Of a stretch of DNA of 64,000 bases, positions 47,586 to 59,810 are shown one piece after another. Origin of the DNA: Boswellia sacra. Its lineage: Eukaryota; Streptophyta; Magnoliopsida; Sapindales; Burseraceae. Each line of letters opens with the position of its first letter. Position 1 is the first letter of the stretch. Under the pieces are notes generated by a model. It did not search any database. It was not told the origin of the DNA and saw nothing but the letters and a program-made list of their open reading frames with translations. Where the stretch lies: contig SNVD02013083.1 in assembly GCA_013180625.2 (NCBI GenBank), positions 1-64,000 of the forward strand. The letters are read 5' to 3'. Position numbers and translations under genes: made by a program.

Positions 47586-48052
47586 TGGATTTGGAGAAGA
47601 GAGACACAGATTGCGTAGCTGACAAAGAGGAAATAAACGACATCGTTTTTTTTCCTCAAAAACAGAGAACTCGCCTTCTTGCGCCTCCCTCCTCGCGCGT
47701 GCTCTCTCTCTCTCTCTCTCTCTACAGTATTTGAGGATGAGGAGGTTTGATTAGTTTATTATGATTCGATCCACACCGTCATATCACAACAAGAAGTGAT
47801 CACATCCAACGGTAGAGGCAAACCATATATAGATAATTTGATCGTAACACACACGCGACGGACAAAGAGCGCGTCAACGCGCTCTCTCCCACTCTGCAAC
47901 TCCATGAGCCTTCGCTTCCAATTCTTCGTCGCGATATCTTCTCGCGCCCCCGTACTCTCTCTCTTTCTTCTTCTTTTTTATTCTATATCAACTCGAAGCT
48001 TGATAAGCGCGTGATAATATGATAGTTCATGTCGTAGTATAGAGGTGGCAGA
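47586..48052. promoter_or_regulatory. Shared 5' region between the unknown gene and the CCR4-like gene
   Basis: A compact head-to-head intergenic region of under 500 bp. It is GC-richer than its surroundings, with a (CT)n run at about 47702-47724 and pyrimidine-rich leaders on both sides. A bidirectional promoter is inferred from the layout. Confidence 0.45.
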
Positions 48053-51000
48053 ATGCAGTGGCGGAGAGGCTTCTCAGACAGACCGTACAACAACGGAGGA
48101 AGGAGAGGTCGAGGCCAAGGACAAGGCCACTTCGTAAGCGAAGACTGGAACTTTTGCTCAGTCCATGACTCCAACCTCGGTTACCGTTGAGGAAACTTCA
48201 ACCACCAGTTTCGGCAGCAACCTTCGCCTTTCAATCCGAACCAACAGTTCCGACATCCTCCTCCGCCGTTCCCTCAAAACCGTCCGCTGCGCCCGTGCCC
48301 TCCCAAGCCCTTGGATTATCGAAGTTGGGACCACGCCAAGGTGGCGCCACCTCCTAACTACGGTAACGTTTAATGTTTATTATAGTATGATATTTGAGTG
48401 TAAAAAAAATTATTAATTTTTGTATTTTAAGCTCAAATTTCATTTTACTTAGGATTCTCAGTAATGCTTAGCTTTTAGGATTCTCAGTAATGCTTAGCTT
48501 AGCTTAGTTTAAAGAGATGGTAAATTTCTTATAGTTTGGTATTATTGACAGTTCATTTGCAAGAGTATGCTGATTGTTCTGGTCTGAGTTTGTTTTGTTT
48601 GTGTGTGGTTGATAGAGCGGTTTGTGGTTCTCTCGTATAATATACTGGCAGACTACCTCGCTATTAATCATTGGAGCAAGCTCTACTTTCACATATCATG
48701 GGTTCTAGTCATATTTTCATTAGAGTAGGCAGGTCCTATTTAACGTAATGTATTTCGGTTGAGGGAGATTTTGTTAAATAGTATTCGTAATTGTGTAGAG
48801 ACGAGGAAGATTTCTTTCGGCAAAGGTCAAGGATCTAATGGCTTTCTTTGGGGATCAGAATACTAAATTCTTGATCTATAGACAAGTCAGGAAATAGATT
48901 CATCAACTTAAGGATGAGGATGACACTGTCTTTACAGATCAAGGCGAATTAGGACATCTGATTGTGAGGTATTTTCAGAAGCTGCTTACAGCTCCTTCTA
49001 AACTGTTTATTGAAGATGTTTCTCGGTTTTTCTCTGGAAAAGTTTCTGAGGAGATATTAACTTCTTTGGTATGCCCTATTACTGATGATGAGATCAAGTC
49101 CGCTTTATTTTCGATTCCTGATAATAAAGCTCTAAGACCGGATGGGTATATCTCTCTATTCTTTAAGAGGGTTTGAGATATTATTAGTATGGAGTTTAAG
49201 GCTACTGTACGCTACTTCTTCACGACTTGTTGGATGTCTAAATGTGTTAATACCACTAGAATTATCTTGGTCCCTAAGGTTGAGAGTCCGAGGACTATGA
49301 GTAATTTTAGATCAATTTCTTGTTGTAATGTGCTCTATAAATGTATTTCTAAAGTGATCGTGAATCGGTTCAAAGCGATCTTAACTGATGTAATTGGGAG
49401 TGAATCTGCTTTTGTCACCGGTCGAAGAATTTATGATGTTATTCTATTGGCTCAAGAGCTGATGCATAATTATCATCTTGGGCGCTCGCCTCCTCGATGT
49501 GCTTTAAAGGTGGATATTCGCAAAGTTTTTGATACTGTCAGCTGGGATTTCATCCTTTTGGGATTAAGGACGATCAGTGTTCTAGAGTGTATGGTTCGTT
49601 GGATTGCGAAATGTATGTCCTCTGCGTATTTCTCGGTTGCTTTAAATGGAGAGCTTCACGGGTTCTTTTCCATATCCAGAGGAGTTCGATAGGGTGATCC
49701 TTTATCGCCATACCTTTTTGTGTTGGTCATGGAGGGTTTGAGTGGTATTCTTCGGGAGGTTACTCAGAGGCCTGGTTTTTTATATCATTAGAAGTGTCAG
49801 CAGGTTTCTCTTACTCATCTTTGTTATGCAGATGATCTAATGGTTTTTTGCAGGGCAGATGTGGGCTCTGTTAGTGTGGTCCGTGCTACGTTACAGGAGT
49901 TTGTAGAGCTCTCTGGTTTAGTTACGAATTCGACCAAAGGTCATGTCTTCTTCTCTGGAGTCAATGATGAGCACCGAACTGCGTTGGAGGCTATCTTGGG
50001 TTTTCAGGTGGGGAGTCTGCCGGTCAGATACCTGGGGGTGCCTTTAATCAGTATCAGATTGTGCTTCATTGATAGAATGGATTTTGTCGAGGATCAGGTT
50101 ATGGACATCTGCTATGCTGACTTATGTTGCCCGATTTCAGTTGATCAAGTCAGTACTCTTTTCCATCTAGGTCTATTGGTCATCCATGTTCATTCTACCT
50201 GTAGCTATGGTACGGAGGATCGAGGTTATTCTGGCTGCTTTCCTTTGAAAATAGATCTCTTTGTCTCGTTCTGGGGCCAAAGTAGCTTGGGATTCGGTTT
50301 GCTATCCATTGAAGGAAGGTGGACTGGGAATTAAGCGTGTCAAGGAGTGGAATCGTGCAGCTATTCTGAAACATGTTTAGAGACTTCTTTCTGACCAGTC
50401 CTCCATTTGGTCTTTTTGGGTTCATAAGGTGCTCCTTCGGGGCTGCTCGTTTTGGCCGATTCGGGTCACTTCTGGAGCCTCTTGGTCTTGAAGGAATATT
50501 TTGCACAGTCGGGCTTGGTGTAGAGGTAAATTTGTCTCTTGTATTGGAGATGATTGCGATACCTCTTTTTGGTAGGATTATTGGTTGCCACAGGGGCGTC
50601 TGTGTGACTTGTTACCCTTCAGGACTCTTACATCCACAGGTCTTCCTTCAGATGCTAGGGTCTCAAACGTTATTCAGGATGGGGATTGGGCTTTTCTTGA
50701 TGGAGGTCCAGCCCTTAGGTTGATTTGGGACTCAGTCAGTATCCGGTCTACGATGGGGGCTCCTCATCATGTTGTTTGGAAGGGCCATACCTCAGGTATT
50801 TTCTCTATTGGCTCCGTATGGGAATTGTTACGAAGTAGGCATCTGGTGAACACTCTTCATCATCTTTTCTGGTTTCCTGACCATGTCCCAAGGCACTCTT
50901 TTATTCTTTGGCTTGCCTCTTTGGGTCGACTTCGCACTATGGATCGACTACAGCGTCATGGTATTTTATCCTCTTCAGGCTGTGTTATCTGTGCTTCAGC

Positions 51001-54000
51001 AAATGAGATCTATGACCATCTTTTCTTTAGCTATCATTTCTCATCTTCTGTTTGGGGGAAGATTTCAACTAAGACCCTCGTTGTTTGGCCATCCTTTTGT
51101 TGGAGCTCCTTGCTTCAACGGGCTTCTCTGTATCTCTAGGGCAGGAAGAATTTTGGACATATCCTTACACGTTTGGTTTTCTCTGCAACGGTTTATTCAC
51201 TTTGGTATGAAAGGAATGGTCGTATGTATCAACAGCGACGTCAGACCCGTCGTCAGGTGGCTGATGAGATTTTTAACTTGGTTCGTTCTCGGTTTCTAGC
51301 CTTAGAGGTCAAGTATGCGATCACTCCTCAGCTTCGTGCCATATGGGGTCTGCATAATTAATTTTGTTTTTGGACTTTGTTTTGCTATTGTTAGCTTAGT
51401 TGTGGTCGGTTTGGGCTTGTGCGCCTTTTTTTTTTGTTTGATTGGGCCTTTAGCTCTTTTGTTCAGTTTGTTTTATTTTGGGCCCTTTGGGTATTGGTTT
51501 TTCCTGTTTAGACTTGTGAGTACTAGATACTCTTCTTAGAGTATGTCCATATATTTTGTACATTCACTTTTTCTTTTATATGAATAGTAAATTTTTCCAA
51601 AAAAAAAGTAGCTTTCTTTCTTTTCTTTTGTTTGACATTTTATCTTGTCCGATATAAATATATCCCATTTCGCGCACTTCCTGTAGCTGTTCTTCTTTAC
51701 TTAACTTGCTTCTGCTTCAGTTATTTATTGTTTTTTGTCGTGAAAACATGTCTATATCATTTGATGATATTTTTTTTTTTTCAGGAGGTTGATAGGTTTC
51801 AAGATATAGAAGAGGAGTTGAGGCTCCGAGGATATAGTGGTATTTGGAAGGTGAGTTTTGAATATTGTTGTTACTCTGAGGTTATGGTATAAGATCATCT
51901 GCTTTTTTATTCTAAAGACCATGAAAGAATAGCTCTTTTTATGGATAACTAAAATCTAACTTAGGTTTAGTTTTCTATAGATGCGAACTGGCAATGCAAT
52001 TGATGGATGTGCAATCTTTTGGCGAACATCAAGGTGATCACTTCTTCATTTGTTACATGTCTTTGATTTGTGAACACTTCATGAATCCTAAAAAGATCGA
52101 GGTTTTGTGCTTGTTTTTTGTTTTTGTTTTTCCCCTTTTTGGCTTTTTTATTTTTTCCCCCTTTTTTAAGATTTGATTCCTGTTAAGGTAATGTATTTGG
52201 TATTATAGTCGATAGTTCGTTCAATGATCTGTATGTCAGATTCAAATTGCTATATGAAGAAAGCACTGAGTTCAATAAGCTTGGACTTGGGGACAACTTT
52301 GCTCAGATTTGTGTATTTGAGGTATATCAAGACCTTTAATCTTGAAAACTGACATGAATACACCTACAGTAAATATGTTTTTCTTTGATGGTTTATTTCT
52401 TAAATCTCTTTATTTTATTGATTGATGTAATTAAATATTTATTTTATTGATTGACGTGATTAAATTCCATGAGATTCATTTTCATTTTTCATTTTGTTGA
52501 ACAGTTGTTGACTCAAAATTTCAATGAAAATACAACAACTCCTCCGACAAGGTATTTTAAGAAATTTATTAAAAATGTTTCTTTTTAAAAAACATGTTTT
52601 TTTTTAAATTTTTTCATGACTCTGGTTTAGAATTGTCTTAAAAATCTTTTTGTGGCTTTTTATCGCTACCTCAAGTGGGCATTTCTGCCAAAAATTGATT
52701 ATCATGGAAAAATTAAACAATGGGAAAACAGCTTATTGAACCTAATCATCTCCCCTAATTTTTTTCCCCCAATATGACTGGTAGCGAGTGCACTTAGATT
52801 GCTAAGTGAAATCTTAAGATCAGTGATCTTAACTGCTTTAAATGTTGAAAGTAATTGCTAGCTATGTGAACTAAAGTATTTAACTAAGTAATTATATTTT
52901 GAAAGGGGAAGTAGTGACTGGGTATTTTTCCTATGGACATTCCCATGCTTAATTCGATGGGAAAGAACTCTTAAGTTTCTGTTTCAAGGTATATTTGATT
53001 TCTTCGTTTCTGTCCAACATTGTAATTGGTATACTTGCTGAAGTGAAACATTTAAAGATAAACAAGTTGTGGCTAGTTGCGTGTAATTCTTGGAACTTCT
53101 TGCCATCTTATCATGGTTACGCCATTTTTTGTTTATAATCATTGTCAGCTCTTCACATTCTAATAAAGTTGTCATATGTAACATTCATGTGCTTTATAAC
53201 CCCAAAAGAGGAGAAATTAAGCTTGGCCAGATTTTTACTATACTGGATTAAACTCCATATCCACATTCAGTTAAGTTAGATAAATTCAAATTAATTATGC
53301 CACTATTTTCATCAATAGGTTAGGACGCCATTGGATCGGGCTCATGTTGTTTCAAAGATGTGGAATGATGCTCCAGTTGTTCTTTGTGGGGACTTTAACT
53401 GTACACCAAAGGTTATTACTTCTTTCAGACCTCAAGCTTCAGTAAGCATTATTTAGTGGAAGTGTCTGTTCTTTATTTTGAAATTAATGAAATTTATCTT
53501 TTACGTTTTGTCTTCTACTGCTTCATTGAGTTTAATGTCCTGACCCACTGCGTTTTTTTCAGAATTCATTTTACAACTTTATTTCAGAGCAGAAGGTAAA
53601 CACTTGTCCTTTTTGCATCTGCTTCAACATCCAATGAGAGACGGTGAGAATTAAAGTTGTACGTTGTCTGCTGCAGTTAGATTTGTCTGCAGTGGATAGA
53701 GATAAGATATCAGGGCAAGCTTCTGCTGAAATTCGTGCACCAAGGCCACATAATCTTAATCCCATGTAACTTTTGTAAAAGTGAGATCAGCTTTGTCTCT
53801 GTTTTGTGTATGCTTCAGATACTAAAAGCTAAACAGCTTTCAAAATATGCAGGGCTCAGCTTTTCGAGCTTTCAGTACAAGCTCCATCGATGGAAGGTAT
53901 GGGGGAGGTTGGTATCAAGCCCAGTGATCCTCGCTTAGATGTTGAGGATAAGAAAGATGACAATACTGAAAATATTTCTTCTTTGGACAACTCGTCTGTG

Positions 54001-54603
54001 TCTCAGAGCACTGACATGTTGCTTAGTATATATGATAAATCTGATGAAACTGAGACAGTTCATAAAGAAAAGGTCAATGCCTCTTCAGATTCAACTCATG
54101 GATCACCAAGTGGATATTCTGATTCAAATCTTAATACAGAAAACGGTAGCTCAAACTGTGATGATTCTACACTCACCCCGGTTGGTAATGACTATATTGG
54201 CAGGGCTGAAAGCAATTCTGACGCAATTGAAGTCTCTGCATATAAGCTTGAGGTCTCTACTGCTCCTTCTAGCTTCAACTCTGTTGTAGCTGATAAACTG
54301 GAGAATCTATCTTTAAAAGACGTAGATGAAGCCAGAGGAGAAGGTGGAAGTAAAGATGAACATGATAGTGAAAATGCCTTTCCATCTGACTCTGGTCAGT
54401 TGGAAAGATCAAATGTGGATCCTTCTGCTGTGGAACTTGATGGTGAAATTTTTTATGAAACTTCTCCCTTGGATTTTGAACCTGTCAATGTTGAAAATTT
54501 TACTTATGACCCATCATTGTCGACTCCAATGGAGCAAATTCAGAAGATGGCCAATATCGCCATCAGGAAACTGTTGGAATTTGGAACAAGTACCCATGAA
54601 TAA
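48053..54603 (+). pseudogene. CCR4-type deadenylase gene (CCR4 homolog 6-like), broken
   Basis: Exon 1 (48053-48362) starts MQWRRGFSDRPYNNGGRRGRG but has a TGA at 48188-48190. Later exons: 51785-51850 (EVDRFQDIEEELRLRGYSG), 51981-52033, 52240-52321, 52505-52551, 53149-53230 (KVVICNIHVLYNPKRGEIKL; its donor is AT instead of GT), 53319-53411 (VVLCGDFNCTPK, the EEP-nuclease GDFN motif), 53563-53595, 53677-about 53760, and an acidic region 53890-54603. The exon for the first part of the EEP domain should lie between 48362 and 51785; it is missing, and a LINE is there. The final catalytic segment with the SDH motif is also absent before the copia element. It cannot encode an active nuclease. Confidence 0.82.
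48770..51607 (+). mobile_element. 5'-truncated L1-type LINE in CCR4-like intron
   Basis: Broken ORF2 pieces on the plus strand include a reverse transcriptase (ALKVDIRKVFDTVSWDF, then GDPLSPYLF and CYADDLMVF at about 49824) and a zf-RVT-like C-terminal region (PRHSFILWLASLGRLRTMDR and GCVICA). The endonuclease domain is absent. It ends in a short oligo-A tract (51599-51607). The 5' end is approximate and no target duplication was found. Stops replace conserved residues (TAG for Gln before GDPLS; TGA for Trp at about 49174). Confidence 0.88.
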
Positions 54604-54855
54604 GCTATAGCCTATTAGCCTAACATGTAGAATAATAAAGATTGGGCAACTGAAGGCATTGCATTATTCAAAAATTATATTTGGCAACAATATGCTCCCA
54701 GAAGGGCCAGAATCTCTAAAAGAACCAAAGTAATACTTACTCCATCTAAGGATGTCTCAAGTTAATACCAAATTACGTTTTTGTTTCCAAATACAAAGAA
54801 TCCCGCTGTTGACCAATCTGCAAATTCACATGCTTTTTCTCAAAGAATTGCATGT

Positions 54856-55103
54856 AGTTGAACAAAGAGAAAACAGAGAGAGATGTAATGTTGTAACAGA
54901 ATTTTATTCACATGTTTCTTATTGTATATACATGACTGTCGATCAATGTTTATATACAACAAGTGTAACAGAAATCCTAACCACCTGTTGCTGACGTGGC
55001 ATCTTTTGTATAACAGAATGTGTAGCAGCTGAGTTAGCTGAATTCTACTTATAGAAACTTACTGGCTAACTAACTAACTGCCTTTCACAACAGCTTCACA
55101 ACA
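54856..55103 (-). repeat. 3' LTR of the copia element
   Basis: On the minus strand it begins TGTTGTGAAGCTGTTG. The purine-rich stretch TTGAAGGGCCA precedes it. Confidence 0.88.
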
Positions 55104-55110
55104 TGGCCCT

Positions 55111-57813
55111 TCAAGTGTAGCTGGGTTCTTTTCCAGCAAACTTGCTTGCAGAATCAATGCTTAGCTGTGACCTTAAAAATTCAAACCTTGTTTCAGGCAG
55201 TGATTTGGTCATAATGTCTGCAGTTTGATAATCTGTAGACACATGCTTAACTACTAACTGTTTTGCTAACACTTTTTCTCTTATAAAATGAATATCAACC
55301 TCTATATGTTTGGTGCGTGAGTGAAATACTGGATTGGCTGCTAGGGACTCAGCTCCTTTATTGTCACACCACAGCACAGGTACAGCATCCAGTTAGTATC
55401 CGAGCTCTTTCATCAGACTTTGAATCCAGACTATTTCGATTGCTACTTGTGAAAGAGCTCTGTACTTTGACTCTGTTGAAGACCTGGCTACAACTTTCTA
55501 TTTCTTAGAAAACTAGTAAACAAGATTCTTACCAAAGTATATACAGCATCCAGAGGTTGATTTGCTATCATCAATTGAACTGGCCCAATCAGCATCACTG
55601 AATCCTGTTAGACTCAAATTCTGCACAGGCTTAAACATCAGTCCATGATCAAGAGTTCCTTTGACATACCTGAGAACTCTTTTACAAGCTTGCCATTGCA
55701 TGGTTGTTGGAGTCTGCAAGAATTGGCTCAGCTTATTCACAGCAAAGGAGATGTCAGGTCTTGACATGGCAAGATACTGCAGTGTACCTATAACACTTCT
55801 GTAAAGTGCAGGATTCTCAAATTGTTCACCGTCATCCTTTGACAGTTTTAGATTAGCTACCGTTGGAGTATTTGTTTTCTTACTTTCCAACATGTTACAT
55901 TTCTTCAATAAATCTATGGCATATTTCTTCTGAGTTAAGAGCAGTCCTTCTTTATTTCTTTGCACTTCAAATCCTAAGAAGTAGCTCACATTTCCCAGAG
56001 TTTTGAGAGCAAACTGTTTGTTCAAATCCTGAATAAACTATTGGACTTGAGATGAATCATTGCCTGTAACTAGTATATCATCAACATACACCAAAAGAAG
56101 CACTACTTTGCTTCCTTTTCTATAAATGAATAAACTGGTGTCTGCTATGGACATGATGAATCCCCATTGAAGCAGAGCTCCTTTTAGTTTATCAAACCAT
56201 GCCCGGGGAGCCTGCTTCAAACCATACAAGGACTTGTGTAACTTGCATAAAAAATGAGGATTTTTACTGTCTATAAAGCCTGCTGGTTGATACATATATA
56301 CATCATCTTGGAGTTCTCCATTCAGAAATGCATTATTAATATCAATCTGCTGAATTTCCCATTGAAAAGTCACTGCAAGAGAGAAAACTATTCTGATTGT
56401 GGAAGGCTTGATTATTGGACCAAAGGTCTCAAAGTAATCTATACCAGGATATTGTTGAAATCCCTTAGCCACAAGCCTGGCTTTGTACCTTTGAACACTG
56501 CCATCAGACTTGTATTTGATTCTAAAAACTCATTTGCAGTCAACTATATGCAACTTATCTGTAGCAGGAACTAAAGTCCATGTCTTATTTGCCATAAGAG
56601 CATCATATTCAGCTTGTATAGCTTCCTTCCAGTGAGGAGTTGTCAAAGCTTGAGAGACTGAATATGGTTCAGTTGTTAGAAGATTTTCACTGACAGCAAG
56701 ATGAAAGATTTTTGGCTTGAATATACCAGCTTTAGCTCTAGTCACCATAGGATGAATATTAGAGTGAGGATGTTGTTCAATGGATGCTGAAATAGGTGCT
56801 ATAGCAGATGTTTCACCAGATCTTGAATCAGCAGCAGAATGTGAATAAGGTAAATGAACTGGTGTAGGTGCAGCTGGAACAGATGAAGAAACTGGTGTAG
56901 GTGATAAGTCAGTGTTTCTGACATTTTCATCTAGTGAGGAATCAGTTGCTATGTAGACAGGTTTATGAACCTTGGATATCAGATGTGCAGGAAACAACGA
57001 GACAGACTCTTTAGCTGAACTTGTAGTAGGAGATGAGGATTGAGTGTTTGAGAAGTTACTGGTGGAAAAAGGAAATGTTGCTTCATGAAAAGTTACACTC
57101 TTTGAGATATAAATTCGGCCAGAAGAGTGTAAGCATAAGTAACCTTTGTGACAGCTACTATAGCCTAAAAATATACAAACTGAAGTATGAAAAGCAAATT
57201 TATGTTTTTGATAGGGTCTGAGATTAGGAAAACATACACACCCGAATACTTTAAGCATTTGATAATCACGTTGCCTATGATAAAGTTTCTGATATGGTGA
57301 CATATAGTTCAAGAGGGGTGTGGGTAACCTGTTAATCAAGTAAGATGCAGTATGAAAAGCATGCCACCAGAAATGCAAAGGAAGAGCAGCCTGAGCTAAC
57401 AATGTTAATTCCATTTCAACAACTGATCTGTGTCTCCTTTCAACAGCTCCATTTTGTTGATGAATATATGGACAAGGGTGTCTAAACACAATGCCTAACC
57501 TGTCAAGTAGTGGTTTTAGTGGCCTAAATTCTCCACCCCAATCTGTTTGAAGACATTTCAGTTTACAGCTAAATTGTCTTTCTACCAAGGACAGGAAAAG
57601 AGGAAATATGCTAACAACTTCAGTTTTTGCAGACAAGGGATAAATCCAGTTGTACTTGCTGTAACCATCTACAAACAGTAAGTAGTATTTGTATCCATCT
57701 GTTGACTGCACAGGTGAGGGCCCCCAGACATCAGCATAAACTATGTCTAATGGATGAGTAGCTACATGTAATAAAGATGGATAGGATGAGTGACACTGCT
57801 TTCCAATCTGCAA
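55111..57813 (-). pseudogene. Copia integrase, reverse transcriptase and RNase H, frameshifted
   Basis: Integrase (57813-56530) has IVYADVWGP, QTDWGGEF and QQNGAVERRHR. RT follows a stop (56472-56038), with DINNAFLNGEL, YGLKQAPRAW and catalytic YVDDILVTG; the next piece is 56025-55513 (MSRPDISFAVNKLS and GFSDADWAS). RNase H is 55377-55111 (LWCDNKGA and RTKHIEVDIHFIREK). At least three breaks (about 56530, 56030 and 55380-55510) separate the parts. Confidence 0.92.
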
Positions 57814-59594
57814 GATTCACACTGAAGTTGTTTATTGAATTTAACAGGAAATAGTTTACATTTGCTGGCAATATGAGTTAGGACATTTGAATTTGGATGT
57901 CCTAATCTTCTGTGCCACATTATTGAGGAAGAAACTGAAGCTGAATCACAACCATCATCAATGTAGAAAAGTAAAGATACTGGCTTCGAATACATTGATG
58001 CTAGGATTTCATTATTATTCTCTTGATTAGAAGCATTGTGGTTTCTACATGCTGGAGCTGAGTAGGAAACTGCAGCTGAGATCTCAGGCCTTGATAAAGC
58101 TGTTGGAGTAAGTCTATATAATCCTTGATCAGGTCTTCCATGAAGCAGAACCTGGTTGGTGATCTTGTCCTTGACAAGACAGAAATAGTGATGAAACTCC
58201 ACATAAACATTATTATCTTGGACAAGTTTGGAAACACTTAACAAATTTTTTGTAATCTGTGGAACATGTAAAATTCTACTAAGCAGTAACTTGTTTGACT
58301 TAGAAAGACTTGTCAAAAGAGATGAACCAGTGTGTAAAATAGGAAGTTTATTACCATTCCCAACTTGCACTGTCTCTGCTCCATTGTAGTCTTCCTTAAT
58401 GTCCAGTTTATTCAGATCAGCTGTGATGTGATCTGTGGCACCCGTATCCAGATACCATGAAGCATCTGCAACAGTGGCTGGAGAGGCTACAAATGCTTGA
58501 GCATTTGCCTGTTGTTGTGACTGTCTAGAGGAGGAACTATTTGTGTTTGAAGATCCTTGTGATCCTTGAAAGCTTACATCAAATCTATGATAACACTTGA
58601 TAGCCACATGACCAATCTTTCTACATATTTGACATACTGGTTTGCCACTGTTTCTACCAGTATTATTACTGAAATTGTTAAAATGATTAGACTGATTTCG
58701 ACCACGACTTCTTCCTCTAGCATTATTGTTGAAAGGTGGTCTAAAATTAGATTTAAACTGAGAGGTTTTATGAGCCAGATTAGCATTATGTTCGAAATTT
58801 ACCATCTGCACAGCATTGTGCTGAGCCAATCTAAGCTCATAACTTTGTAGTTGGAATTGAGCTTCTTCAAGAGAGATGCAACCAACTCTTGAAGTGATAT
58901 TAACAACAATAGCATCGTATTCAGGACCTAATCCATCCAGTATATGCAGAAGCAAATCAGCATCAGTAATTTCAGTTCCTATAGCAAGTAATGTATTTGA
59001 AATTTCTTTCATCTTAAGCACATAGTCAGCAATAGACAGAGAACCTTTCTTTGTTGTTTGTAATGCATGCTTGAGATGCATTGTCCTAGCTCTGGACTCA
59101 GTATAGAAAAGTTTTTCTAAAGTTTCCCAAACACTCTTTGAAGTCTTGCATCTCACTACATGACCATACATACTCTCTGTAATTGATGACAACAGCCAAC
59201 TAAGGATGAATTTATCAGTTCTTTGCCATGCAAGAAAGTCAAGATTAGGTTGTGTTGTGTTATCACTAGAGTTATTCGAATCATTCACAGAAATAAAAGG
59301 CAGAGGACAGATCTTATCTCCATTGATGAATCCTTCAAGTTCATGAGCTCCTAAAGTCGGTAGAACCAGAGATCTCCAGAATCCATAGTTACTTCGTGAA
59401 AGCTTGATTGACAAGGTAGGTAGTGCTGAAAGCAATGGCAGTGAAGATGATGATGAGTTGGAGACTCCTTGATAATGCATATTTGTATTAACAAAGCTTG
59501 AATTCATTTGTGGAGTAGGATGATTGTTTCTCGGGAAATTGTTGTTTCCAAGAAAATGTGTTTCATCAGGAAAATTGTAAGAATGATCAGCCAT
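57762..59594 (-). CDS. Copia gag-protease, with start of integrase
   Basis: The open frame from ATG 59594 (MADHSYNF) gives about 610 aa: gag (WETLEKLFYTESRARTMHLK), zinc knuckle CQICRKIGHVAIKCYH, protease WYLDTGATDHIT and a gag-pre-integrase HRRLGHPNSNVL. It then runs out of frame with the integrase in an overlap at 57762-57813, which looks like a frameshift mutation and not a programmed site. Confidence 0.88.
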   Translation of the reverse strand: MADHSYNFPDETHFLGNNNFPRNNHPTPQMNSSFVNTNMHYQGVSNSSSSSLPLLSALPTLSIKLSRSNYGFWRSLVLPTLGAHELEGFINGDKICPLPFISVNDSNNSSDNTTQPNLDFLAWQRTDKFILSWLLSSITESMYGHVVRCKTSKSVWETLEKLFYTESRARTMHLKHALQTTKKGSLSIADYVLKMKEISNTLLAIGTEITDADLLLHILDGLGPEYDAIVVNITSRVGCISLEEAQFQLQSYELRLAQHNAVQMVNFEHNANLAHKTSQFKSNFRPPFNNNARGRSRGRNQSNHFNNFSNNTGRNSGKPVCQICRKIGHVAIKCYHRFDVSFQGSQGSSNTNSSSSRQSQQQANAQAFVASPATVADASWYLDTGATDHITADLNKLDIKEDYNGAETVQVGNGNKLPILHTGSSLLTSLSKSNKLLLSRILHVPQITKNLLSVSKLVQDNNVYVEFHHYFCLVKDKITNQVLLHGRPDQGLYRLTPTALSRPEISAAVSYSAPACRNHNASNQENNNEILASMYSKPVSLLFYIDDGCDSASVSSSIMWHRRLGHPNSNVLTHIASKCKLFPVKFNKQLQCESCRLESSVTHPIHLYYM

Positions 59595-59616
59595 GTGATG
59601 AATGGCTCTGATACCA

Positions 59617-59805
59617 AGTTGAACAAAGAGAAAACAGAGAGAGATATAATGTTGTAACAAAATTTTATTCACATGTTTCTTATTGTATATCCATGACTGT
59701 CGATCAATGTTTATATACAACAAGTGTAACAGAAATCCTAACCACCTATTGCTGACGTGCTTACTGGCTAACTAACTAACTGTCTTTCACAACAGCTTCA
59801 CAACA
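59617..59805 (-). repeat. 5' LTR of the copia element, with internal deletion
   Basis: It lacks about 60 bp present in the other LTR (the segment from GGCATCTTTTGTATAACAG to about CTTATAGAAA, at about 55000-55060). Confidence 0.88.
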
Positions 59806-59810
59806 CATGT

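Larger units (their letters stand above)
54856..59805 (-). mobile_element. Ty1/copia retrotransposon, about 5 kb
   Basis: On the minus strand: 5' LTR 59805-59617 (189 bp), PBS complementary to initiator tRNA-Met (TGGTATCAGAGCC, just inside), gag-PR-IN-RT-RNase H, 3' LTR 55103-54856 (248 bp). CATGT flanks both sides (54851-54855, 59806-59810). The LTRs are very similar except for about 60 bp missing from the 5' LTR. The domain order IN before RT fixes it as copia. Several frame breaks make it non-autonomous now. Confidence 0.93.

Noticed and set aside
50195..50506. Minus-strand 103-codon frame rich in Arg and Pro
   Set aside because: It is antisense to the LINE ORF2 remnants and has no motif.
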